From: Gammaproteobacteria bacterium
GTDB lineage: Bacteria > Pseudomonadota > Gammaproteobacteria > Steroidobacterales > Steroidobacteraceae
Reading direction: 5' to 3'
Assembly: GCA_028293805.1 (NCBI GenBank)
Contig: JAQGOC010000051.1
Coordinates: 1 to 48,102 of the forward strand
Length of the DNA: 48,102 nucleotides
Part shown: positions 33,722 through 41,363 of the stretch, piece by piece
How the letters are laid out: each line of letters begins with the position of its first letter
How positions within the stretch are numbered: position 1 is the first letter of the stretch
The notes under the pieces: model-generated
What the model was told of the DNA's origin: nothing
Databases searched by the model: none
The model's input: the letters and a program-made list of their open reading frames with translations, nothing else
Translations under genes and position numbers: made by a program

Positions 33722-34764
33722 GCGACTCTGCACCCTCGCCTTCGCTGGAGTCGGAGCCGGCCGTTGACGTGACGGAATTGGATCGGTGGATGCGGGCTCA
33801 CGTTGAGGGTTATGAGGGTCCGCTGAGCATCGAGCAGTTCCGAGGCGGTCAGTCGAACCCGACATTTGCACTGTCCACGCTCAACGGAAGTTACGTGCTT
33901 CGGCGCAAACCGAAGGGGGTACTGCTGAAAGGAGCGCACGCCGTCGAGCGGGAGGCGAGAGTCATATCCGCGCTGCATACCACGGGATTTCCGGTTCCAC
34001 GGGTCTATGGCCTATGCGAGGACGAAAGCGTTATCGGCACTGCGTTCTTCGTCATGCAGCTCATCAAAGGGCGCATTTTCTGGGACGCCACTTTCCCCGA
34101 AGTCAGCAGCGAGCAACGTCCGCGCTACTTTGATGCGATGAATGCAACGATCGCGCGACTACACAAGCTCGATTTCGTCTCCCTAGGCCTGGGTGCTTTC
34201 GGAGCTCGTGGAAATTACCTTGGGCGGCAGATCGCTCGCTGGTCCAGACAGTACGTCGAAGATCCGGCAGCTGGCCGGAACCCTGATATGGATCGTCTGG
34301 TGGAGTGGCTACCCAAGAACATCCCATCGGACGATGAGGTCAGCCTGGTTCATGGCGACTTCCGATGTGACAACCTGGTGTTCCATGCCGCCAACCCGGA
34401 AATCGTTGCGGTCCTCGACTGGGAGCTCTCGACGCTGGGCCACCCGTTAGCCGACTTCGCCTACCATCTGATGATGTACCGCGTCCCACCCTGGGGCGTT
34501 GCCGGTCTGGTTGGTTCAGATCTGACTGCGCTCAACATTCCCAGCGAATCGGACTACGTCTCAACGTACTGCCGTCGAACCGGGCGCTCGGGCATTGCGA
34601 ATCTCAACTTCTATCTGGCCTACAATCTGTTTCGTTTCGCCGCGATCTTGCATGGCATCAGCGGGAGAGTGCTGCGGGGAACAGCCGTGTCGAGCAAGGC
34701 GCGCGATCTATGCACTTATCTTCCCGCATTTGCCCGTGGCGCCTGGGAGATTGCTCAAGCCTGA
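33718..34764 (+). CDS. Aminoglycoside phosphotransferase-like acyl-CoA kinase
   Basis: 348 residues from a TTG overlapping the dehydrogenase stop (TTGA), with AAAGG upstream. It shows the APH/choline-kinase fold: GGQSNPTFAL, YVLRRKPKGVLLKGAHAVERE, the catalytic loop VHGDFRCDNLVFH, and LDWELSTLGHPLADFAYH with the metal-binding aspartate. This is the ACAD10/11 N-domain and LvaA type rather than an antibiotic-resistance enzyme, judging from KPKGVLLKGAHAVEREARV and the neighbouring dehydrogenase. It probably phosphorylates a hydroxyacyl-CoA. It is the last gene of the island operon. Confidence 0.9.
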   Translation: MSDSAPSPSLESEPAVDVTELDRWMRAHVEGYEGPLSIEQFRGGQSNPTFALSTLNGSYVLRRKPKGVLLKGAHAVEREARVISALHTTGFPVPRVYGLCEDESVIGTAFFVMQLIKGRIFWDATFPEVSSEQRPRYFDAMNATIARLHKLDFVSLGLGAFGARGNYLGRQIARWSRQYVEDPAAGRNPDMDRLVEWLPKNIPSDDEVSLVHGDFRCDNLVFHAANPEIVAVLDWELSTLGHPLADFAYHLMMYRVPPWGVAGLVGSDLTALNIPSESDYVSTYCRRTGRSGIANLNFYLAYNLFRFAAILHGISGRVLRGTAVSSKARDLCTYLPAFARGAWEIAQA

Positions 34765-34860
34765 CCAAGTCGCCGCCGCGATGTCGCCAAATCCAAGAAC
34801 CAGCCGCATCGGGACGCTTCTTGTGCACCCAGCGTGCGTGATCAGCTTGGAGAGACTGTC

Positions 34861-35148
34861 GTGACGGTCCCACGAGGAGGAGCAAAAGAGATTTCATTAA
34901 ACTCACTGATCACCGCTCTGAAATCTCGGATTGCCCATCGTCCAGCCCGCGGCAATCGCTATGTGGACGAACTCGATCCGCTGCAGGTGACGCTGCGGAC
35001 CGGTGAATTCGAAGAGAGCTCGACCTATCACTTTCAGAATGATCTTGACCGCATGAAGAAGGCGCTCGAACGACTCTCTTGGGCGAGAGCGCGCGTACCA
35101 TGCCCTCACGCGTTCAAGGAAATCCGCGCCCGCCAGGAAGCGACCTAA
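34861..35148 (+). CDS. Doubtful small hypothetical protein
   Basis: A 95-codon frame from a GTG with GGAGAG upstream, ending at a TAA. The second half (FQNDLDRMKKALERLSWARA) looks like a real charged helix, and codon use is acceptable. I recognise no family. It follows the island operon by 96 bp on the same strand and precedes the repeat block. It may be a remnant of a mobile-element or regulatory gene. Confidence 0.35.
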   Translation: MTVPRGGAKEISLNSLITALKSRIAHRPARGNRYVDELDPLQVTLRTGEFEESSTYHFQNDLDRMKKALERLSWARARVPCPHAFKEIRARQEAT

Positions 35149-35169
35149 TTTGCCCCACAGGTGGCTGCT

Positions 35170-35252
35170 GGGGGTCGAGATTAAAATCTCACCCCCGACA
35201 CTAAAGTCTCGTCCTGGGTTAAAGTCTCATCCCGGTGATTAAAGGTGCATCC
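35170..35252. repeat. Hairpin and four tandem TAAARTCTC-type repeats, possible mobile-element end
   Basis: Four boxes of the form TAAA-RTCTC-RYCC (the last degenerate, TAAAGGTGCATCC) begin at 35182, 35202, 35220 and 35240, a period of 18-20 bp. The first box is also the inner part of a strong hairpin at 35170-35196 (GGGGGT-c-GAGATT, loop AA, AATCTC-ACCCCC). Arrays like this occur as transposase-binding sites at the ends of some insertion sequences such as the IS21 family. No transposase gene is present, so this is a lone end or a different kind of operator. Confidence 0.55.
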
Positions 35253-35518
35253 TGCTTTCCGGAGCCTAGCAAACGGCTTCGATCGCGTCGCCAGCAACAA
35301 TGCGTTATAAATCCCGGACCCGTCCGTTGCGGGCGTGTCTCGGCTGATAGTGGCGGTGAGGGCGGGATGCGACTGTGCGAGTGCACGGGGTTACGCTTTT
35401 GGGGCGGGGCATGGACGAACATGTTCAATAGCCCCGATTGAGAAATTCTGGCTGTGCCCCTGCGGCACCTACATATTAAGATCGAGCAGCATGACACTGA
35501 CCGCCGATCGAGGCTTGC

Positions 35519-36427
35519 TTGCGCGCGAAAACCCGTCGTAGCGACTGGAGCGACATTCAGTACGTTATTGCGACGGCAAAGCTGGGAAGCTTCCACGCTG
35601 CCGCGATCGCCCTCGAGACCAATCAATCGACGATTGGGCGACGCGTGGCGCGCTTCGAGGCCTATCTGGGCACCAAGATCTTCGAGCGCCACGCCACCGG
35701 CATGCGCCTCACGCCGGCGGGACAAATTCTCTACGAAAAGGCTATCCGAATGGAGGAGGCCGCCAATGACATGGAGTCGAGCCTGCTGGCACTCGATTCG
35801 CGGCTGTCCGGCACGGTGCGCGTGTTTGCCCCCGAAGGCGTGGCCCATCTCTGGCTGGCGTATGTGCTCGCCGACTTCTGCAAGACGCACCCTGCGGTCA
35901 AGATCGACGTCGTGACTCATCGCGAGTGGCTGGATCTGTTCTCCCTGGAAACCGATATTGCGGTGTTCATCGAGAGGCCCAGGAATCCGCGCCTCGTCGC
36001 CTCCAAGATCGTGAAGGTCGAGCACTCCCTCTTTATCTCGAAATCCTATGACGAGCAGTTCGGCCGGCCCCGCAAGCTCGAGGACATCGGCGAACACCAG
36101 TTCGTGGACTACGTGCCGTACCACGTCTGTGCCGATCTCGCCTGGTGGACCAAGAGCGTCCTCCCGCTTCAGCGGATTCAGTTTGTGGTCGACTCCGCCG
36201 CCGTCTATCTCGCGGCCATTCGCAGCGGCGCAGGCATCGGCCTGCTGCCCAATTTCTACAAGCGCGCGGCTCCCGACCTGATTGCGTTGCCCCTCCCGAC
36301 GGGGTGCTCTCTGAGCCTGTGGCTGGTCGCCCGTCCGATCTCCAACAAGTCCCACCGGACGCGGATACTGCTCAAGTACCTGCGTGAACGATTCAACAAG
36401 GATCTCGCGAGCTGGTTCGGAGCGTGA
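35519..36427 (+). CDS. LysR-family transcriptional regulator
   Basis: 302 residues. The N-terminal winged helix is WSDIQYVIATAKLGSFHAAA, IALETNQSTIGRRVARFEAY and FERHATGMRLTPAG. A periplasmic-binding-like effector domain follows (SGTVRVFAPEGVAHLWLA, DIAVFIERP, VVDSAAVYLAAIRSGAGIGLLP). The start is a TTG after GAGG. An ATG at 35491 opens a 16-codon reading in another frame that ends inside the gene and could be a leader. The gene converges with the MFS gene, overlapping it by 35 bp. Its target may be the transporter/deacylase pair or an unseen gene; LysR regulators usually sit divergent to their targets, which is not the case here. Confidence 0.92.
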   Translation: MRAKTRRSDWSDIQYVIATAKLGSFHAAAIALETNQSTIGRRVARFEAYLGTKIFERHATGMRLTPAGQILYEKAIRMEEAANDMESSLLALDSRLSGTVRVFAPEGVAHLWLAYVLADFCKTHPAVKIDVVTHREWLDLFSLETDIAVFIERPRNPRLVASKIVKVEHSLFISKSYDEQFGRPRKLEDIGEHQFVDYVPYHVCADLAWWTKSVLPLQRIQFVVDSAAVYLAAIRSGAGIGLLPNFYKRAAPDLIALPLPTGCSLSLWLVARPISNKSHRTRILLKYLRERFNKDLASWFGA

Positions 36428-37679
36428 CCAGCAGAGCCATCAAGCTCAAGCCACAGGAAGAGATCACATACCACGCGGGTGATAGGGGGTTGCCTGTGCG
36501 CGCGACCAGGCCCGTGGCAATGAGCGGTGCGAAGCCGCCAAAGATGGTGACAGCGCAGTTATAGGCAACACCGATCCCCGAGGAACGAACGCCGACGGGG
36601 AATAGCTCGGCAATCGCAGCTGGCGCGGGGCCTATAAAAAGGGCGGCCAGCACGGCGGAAGCAACTTGGAAGGCCATGAGCGCCGCAGCCTGCGGGTGGC
36701 TCAGCAGGAAATCGAAGCCCGGCACAATCAAGACCACGATGGCGAGGGCAGCCGTCATCATGACGCGGTAACGGCCGAATCGGTCCGACAGATGCCCGGC
36801 CACGGGCGATACGACGAGCATGAACGCGAGCGCCAGGCTGTTGCTGAATAGCGTAGTGCTCAACGGAAGATGGAGTACCGTGCGCGCATACAGCGGCACG
36901 TATACAAAAAAGAAATACGTCGCAACGGTCCAAATGATGGTGATTCCAAAGCCGCGAGCAACCGCGCCGCTGCGTGTGTGCCATAGGACATTCAACGGCG
37001 AGCCCGCGACGCGCGCCTGCCGAACGAACGCATCCGAGTCGTCGACTGTTCGGCGGATGTACAGCGCAAGCGGCACGAGCACTAGACTTGCCAGAAAGGG
37101 TAAGCGCCAGCCCCACCCACTCAATTGCTCGGGCGATATGCTGGCCGAGACGGTGGCGGCCGCCAGAGCGCCCAATAGCAGTGCGCCCGCCTGGCCCGCG
37201 GCCTGCCAGCTCCCAAAGTAGCCAGCCCTACCAGGCGGCGCGTGCTCTATCAGCAGCGCCGTCGCTCCGCCCATCGCGCCACCCGCCGCTAGTCCTTGCA
37301 GGAGACGCGCCAGCACGATCAGCAGTGGTGCTATCACGCCAAGGGTGGCAAACGGCGGGATGATGCCAATGGCGAGAGTCGCGCCGCCCATCAAGACGAA
37401 CGTCAGGAGCAGTGTGAATTTTCGTCCACGGCGATCTGCCAGGACTCCAAAGACCACGGCACCTATTGGCCTGGTGAGAAATCCCACTCCGAAGGTCCCG
37501 ACCGACAAGAGCAATGAGGCCAGCGCATTGCCAGTCGGAAACATGACTTCGGCGATCACTTGGGCGAGAAAGGCGTAGACCGCGAAGTCGTACCATTCCA
37601 GCATGTTAGCGACTGTAACCGCCAGCAGCACACGGCGCAGCCGCGCAGGGTCCTCCGGCGATGAAACAGGTAGACTCAA
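36393..37679 (-). CDS. MFS transporter, metabolite:H+ symporter (MHS) type
   Basis: About 428 residues with twelve predicted hydrophobic segments. VANMLEWYDFAVYAF is the classical MHS start of the first helix, and FGVLADRRGRKFTL is the MFS loop 2-3 signature, repeated as HLSDRFGRYRVM in the second half. LLQGLAAGGAMGGATALLIE and AAIAELFPVGVRSSGIGVAYN are also typical of dicarboxylate, amino acid or osmolyte symporters. A TTG at 37679 overlaps the deacylase stop (ATTGA), so translation is probably coupled. A GTG about 20 bases upstream is an alternative. It imports an organic acid or a product linked to the deacylase; the substrate is not readable. Confidence 0.9.
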   Translation of the reverse strand: MSLPVSSPEDPARLRRVLLAVTVANMLEWYDFAVYAFLAQVIAEVMFPTGNALASLLLSVGTFGVGFLTRPIGAVVFGVLADRRGRKFTLLLTFVLMGGATLAIGIIPPFATLGVIAPLLIVLARLLQGLAAGGAMGGATALLIEHAPPGRAGYFGSWQAAGQAGALLLGALAAATVSASISPEQLSGWGWRLPFLASLVLVPLALYIRRTVDDSDAFVRQARVAGSPLNVLWHTRSGAVARGFGITIIWTVATYFFFVYVPLYARTVLHLPLSTTLFSNSLALAFMLVVSPVAGHLSDRFGRYRVMMTAALAIVVLIVPGFDFLLSHPQAAALMAFQVASAVLAALFIGPAPAAIAELFPVGVRSSGIGVAYNCAVTIFGGFAPLIATGLVARTGNPLSPAWYVISSCGLSLMALLVTLRTSSRDPC

Positions 37680-38797
37680 TCCGGCTCGACCTGTGACGCC
37701 CACGCACCTATCTTGACCATGAATTTGTCCGCCTCGTCCAGCGCAGCACAAGCGATCCACTCATCAGGCCGATGCGCCTGATTGATGGAGCCGGGTCCGC
37801 AGACCACGGTAGGAATGTGCCGCCTTTCGAAGATACCGGCTTCGCTGCCGAATGGAAGCGTAATCACTGGCAGCTTCGCGCCGAAGCCGGTCAGCACCTG
37901 CAGCGTCTGCTCGCCCAGATTGCTGGAAAACTGCGGTACGTCGAGCTCGATCTCGCTTGCGATCTCCAGCGCGGAAAGCTCCTTGCCTGCGAGGTAATCA
38001 GCGACCATCTTCCCTATGGCAGCGACGTCCTGCTGGGTCGATGCCCGGTATTCCCAGCTCACGCTGCAGCGCTCCGCGACTATGTTGGTTGCGGCACCGC
38101 CGGCTATGCGCCCAACGTTCAGTGTGCAGCCGTTGTCCGCAATTTGCGGCAGCTTGGCGACATCGCCCAGGAAGCGCACGAACGCGGCGGCTGCATCAAT
38201 GGCGTTCACCCCAAGCGACGGGTCGCTCGCGTGAGCTGCCGCCCCGCGAAATTTAGTGTGCGAGCCGATCACGCCGTTGTGGGCCACTCCGATTCTCATA
38301 TCGGTGGGTTCCCCTACGATCGCAAAGGCCGGCTGAGGCAGGCTGCTGGCGATCCGGTCCACCAATGAGTGCGCGCCGAAGCAGCCGACCTCCTCGTCAT
38401 AGGAAAACGCAAAGTGGATGGGCCGCCGCATTGCCAGATTCTTCCACTTCTCGGCCGCAGCCAGGACGCAGGCGATGAATCCTTTCATGTCCGAGCTACC
38501 CCGCCCGTACAGCCGCCCGTCTCGCTCCTGGAGCGCAAAGGGATCGCTGGTCCACTCCTGGCCGTCGATCGGCACCACATCCGTATGGCCCGAGAGCACT
38601 ACGCCGCCTTCCCGGTCCGGACCCATGCTTGCCAGCAGGTTTCCCTTGTTCCTGTCAGCGTTGTGGAGGAGCTCTATTCGTGCACCACAAGCGCGCAGGT
38701 AGTCCGCCGCCCATTCAATCAAAGGCAAGTTTGAATTACGCGAAGTTGTGTCGAAGGAAACCAACTGCCGCAGGATCGAGGTGCTCGTGTTAGTCAT
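37676..38797 (-). CDS. argE: M20 family deacylase, acetylornithine deacetylase (ArgE)-like
   Basis: 373 residues from the ATG at 38797. It has the M20 metal-binding features: LSGHTDVVPIDGQEWTSDPF, GRGSSDMKGFIACVLAA, FSYDEEVGCFGAHSLV, AIVGEPTDMRIGVAHNG, and the C-terminal FGSEAGIF and GPGSINQAHRPDEWI. Length and order match ArgE, which hydrolyses N2-acetylornithine. The frame stays open for 158 more codons upstream, but that part is low-complexity and lacks family similarity. The Shine-Dalgarno sequence is weak. Pairing with a transporter and no other arginine genes suggests that scavenging of N-acyl amino acids is also possible. Confidence 0.88.
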   Translation of the reverse strand: MTNTSTSILRQLVSFDTTSRNSNLPLIEWAADYLRACGARIELLHNADRNKGNLLASMGPDREGGVVLSGHTDVVPIDGQEWTSDPFALQERDGRLYGRGSSDMKGFIACVLAAAEKWKNLAMRRPIHFAFSYDEEVGCFGAHSLVDRIASSLPQPAFAIVGEPTDMRIGVAHNGVIGSHTKFRGAAAHASDPSLGVNAIDAAAAFVRFLGDVAKLPQIADNGCTLNVGRIAGGAATNIVAERCSVSWEYRASTQQDVAAIGKMVADYLAGKELSALEIASEIELDVPQFSSNLGEQTLQVLTGFGAKLPVITLPFGSEAGIFERRHIPTVVCGPGSINQAHRPDEWIACAALDEADKFMVKIGAWASQVEPD

Positions 38798-39162
38798 GCT
38801 GCTTATATTCAAAGAGGACAGGGCGCGAAGGGCGCCAGAATGGTGCAGTCCGGACGACACTAATCCAGCGCCGCCGCTCGGTAAACACGATACGTGCATG
38901 TCAGAGTCGCAAATATGCAAGGCTATGCTGCGCGCGGGCTGCGTACCGGCGCTGCTGCGTCTCTTCGGAGTATGAAAATCAGCATTATTTACGGTGTTTT
39001 TTGCCGTGGCGCATTTTCTGTGCAGCCCGCGCGAAACGATTTCCGCCCGCGGCGGTCCCGCAATAGGACGCTCGAGGCAAATTGACGCCACGCGCGACGC
39101 GCATGTACTTTCAACTCGTCTCCGACCGACCGTCTCTCGCTTCGCAGAATAAAGGGGTCTAA
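38798..39162. other. Divergent promoter region between the deacylase and TonB receptor genes
   Basis: A 365-bp stretch with no gene. It must carry promoters for both directions. It is locally AT-richer near 38960-39010. I found no copy of the island palindrome, which suggests that this receptor is not in the same regulon. Confidence 0.6.
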
Positions 39163-41304
39163 ATGAATTCAGCGCTGCTTCGCGCCTGCGCCACGGTTCT
39201 AAACGGCGCAGCGCTTTTCCTCGTGGCTCATCCCGTGCTCGCCGCAGACTCTGCCGATGCGGGCGCGGCACCCGAGCAGTCCGGCCTCGACGAGGTTGTC
39301 GTCACCGCGCAAAAGCGCGCGCAGCGCGCGCAGGATGTACCCATCTCGCTGTCGGTGATGAGCGGTAGCGACCTGGATAGTGCGAGTATCACGAGTGTGG
39401 CGGATGCCTTGGGCCAGGTGCCGGGCGTGGCTATCAACGTCACCGGTCAAGGTGGCGGGACCCGCCTCGCCGTCCGCGGCGTGACAGCGAGTGGCGCGCT
39501 GTTCTCCGGGCCGAGCCCGATCGCCTACTATCTCGACTCCGTGCCGTTTGGCCTGGTGCGTTCGGCGGTCGAGCCGGACGCAAACACTTATGACTTGAAC
39601 CGAATCGAGGTGCTGCGCGGCCCTCAGGGCACCTTGTATGGTGCGAGCGCGTTGAACGGCGTGGTGCGCGTCATCACCAACGACCCCGATCTCAACCAAT
39701 TCGATTTCAAGGGTCGCGCCGGCCTATCCACGACCGAAAGCGGCGGCGGCAACTGGCGCGAGGACATGGCGCTCAATTTGCCCATCGTCGACGGGAAGCT
39801 CGCGGCTCGGCTCGTGGTGGGACAGGAACACGACAGCGGCTGGATCAACACGCCGATCAAGAACAACGTCAACGGCGACGATCTCAAGAACGTTCGCCTG
39901 AAGATCACCGCGCAACCCATTGATGACCTCACAATAAAGCTATCCGGCGCCCACCAGGAGGCAAGCTATGGGGCGCCACCCGAAGCGACCGATGACTTCT
40001 CGGCCTCGACCCAGAAGCAGTCGATCGCCACGCACTACAACGCCTACGATGCGAAAGTCGACTATGAGGCGCCGTGGTTCTCGTTATCGAGTGCAAGCAG
40101 CTACCTTACCTATCTGAACGATGGCGCTCTCGATGTAGCACCAGGCTCTGGCACACCCGTCCTCACCACGCGTCTCATGTCGCGCGTGTTCAGCGAAGAG
40201 GTCAACCTGAATTCCAGGCTACAGGGCCCGTGGCGCTGGTCCTTCGGCGCATTCTATCGAGACGCGAGGGACTCCTTCTATCAGACCCTCGGAAATCTGA
40301 TACCGGCACCCGTGGACGAGTTGGATACATCCCGTTCCTCCGCTGTCTACGGCGAGCTCGGCCGGCACTTCTTCGACAACCAGTTAGAGCTCGCGGTGGG
40401 TGCCAGATACTTCCACGATAATGTAGGCATGCAGCAGCTGATCCTTTTCGGACAGCCGGCCGGCTCGCCGCTTCTGCACCAGCAAGCTACGTTCAACGCA
40501 ACTACTCCACGGGTGGTGCTGAGCTGGTTCCCGAATCGCGACCTCACGATGTATGCCTCGTACTCGGAGGGCTTTCGCAGCGGCTATCCTCAGACTGAGT
40601 TGGTGCAGTTGGAGGCCCCGGAACTGGCGCCGGTGAAGCCCGACAAGCTGCACAACTATGAGATCGGCGGCAAGGGGAACCTGCTCGATGACCGCCTGGT
40701 CTTCGACACCGCCGTCTACTACATGAAGTGGGACGGGATTCAGCAGAATTTGGGCATCACCATCCCCGGCAGCACAGCCAACATTGTCGCGAACGTGAAC
40801 GGTCAGTCAGCGAGCGGCATGGGAGTCGATTTAGCGATCACCGCCCGTCCGGAAAAAGGGCTCGCGCTCGGCGTCAATTTCAGCTGGAACGGCCTGGCGG
40901 AAGACTCGGCGGTCTACTCCAGCGGTCAGCTCCTCTTTCCTGCTGGCGCGCGTATTGACAGCTCGCCAGCCTACACCGCCGGTGCAAACGCCCAGTACAC
41001 TTTTCCGATCGGCTCGACCGGCTGGTCAGGGGAGCTCGAAGCGAGTGCCCGCTATACGTCGCTGCAAACCACGACCAGCATTTCGAAAGGCTCGGGATCG
41101 CCACCCGTGGTGGTGGAGAGCGACACGATGACCACCGGCCGGGTGAGCTTCACGGTAATGACGCCCTCGCACTGGCGCGTGATGTTCTTCTGCGACAACG
41201 TGGGCAATAACCGAGGGGTGCCCTTGGCTGCGACCACACCGTACACGGATCTCAGCATCCGGCCGCGGACGACGGGCTTTCAGGTTGATTACAGCTACAA
41301 ATGA
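39163..41304 (+). CDS. TonB-dependent outer-membrane receptor of the peptidase locus
   Basis: 713 residues. A signal peptide (LLRACATVLNGAALFLVAHP, then VLAADS) leads to a TonB-box-like LDEVVVTAQKRAQRAQDVPI. The plug follows (VADALGQVPGVAINV, RLAVRGVT, LNRIEVLRGPQGTLYGASAL) and then the barrel, with YASYSEGFRSGY and a final YSYK. It is unrelated in detail to the receptor at 8154-10496. Two secreted S9 peptidases follow directly on the same strand, the first with a start 59 bp after the stop. A role in uptake of oligopeptides or peptide-like compounds fits this arrangement. Confidence 0.93.
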   Translation: MNSALLRACATVLNGAALFLVAHPVLAADSADAGAAPEQSGLDEVVVTAQKRAQRAQDVPISLSVMSGSDLDSASITSVADALGQVPGVAINVTGQGGGTRLAVRGVTASGALFSGPSPIAYYLDSVPFGLVRSAVEPDANTYDLNRIEVLRGPQGTLYGASALNGVVRVITNDPDLNQFDFKGRAGLSTTESGGGNWREDMALNLPIVDGKLAARLVVGQEHDSGWINTPIKNNVNGDDLKNVRLKITAQPIDDLTIKLSGAHQEASYGAPPEATDDFSASTQKQSIATHYNAYDAKVDYEAPWFSLSSASSYLTYLNDGALDVAPGSGTPVLTTRLMSRVFSEEVNLNSRLQGPWRWSFGAFYRDARDSFYQTLGNLIPAPVDELDTSRSSAVYGELGRHFFDNQLELAVGARYFHDNVGMQQLILFGQPAGSPLLHQQATFNATTPRVVLSWFPNRDLTMYASYSEGFRSGYPQTELVQLEAPELAPVKPDKLHNYEIGGKGNLLDDRLVFDTAVYYMKWDGIQQNLGITIPGSTANIVANVNGQSASGMGVDLAITARPEKGLALGVNFSWNGLAEDSAVYSSGQLLFPAGARIDSSPAYTAGANAQYTFPIGSTGWSGELEASARYTSLQTTTSISKGSGSPPVVVESDTMTTGRVSFTVMTPSHWRVMFFCDNVGNNRGVPLAATTPYTDLSIRPRTTGFQVDYSYK

Positions 41305-41363
41305 TTCCGGGTCTTCTCGGATCGCTATCGTTACGAACCATTCAAACTCAGAGGTCGAGTCTT

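Noticed and set aside
33718-34764. Aminoglycoside resistance gene
   Set aside because: Motifs and the coupled ACAD-like gene fit the acyl-CoA kinase branch of the APH fold.
35170-35252. CRISPR array
   Set aside because: Only four imperfect boxes with about 10-bp gaps; no spacers of CRISPR length and no cas genes.
35219-36355. Minus-strand open frame of 378 codons over the LysR gene
   Set aside because: The plus strand has an unambiguous LysR protein; the minus translation is a His/Arg/Asp-rich shadow.
38798-39271. N-terminal extension of the ArgE-like frame
   Set aside because: It would run into the divergent TonB receptor gene, has no M20 similarity, and the protein already has a normal length from 38797.
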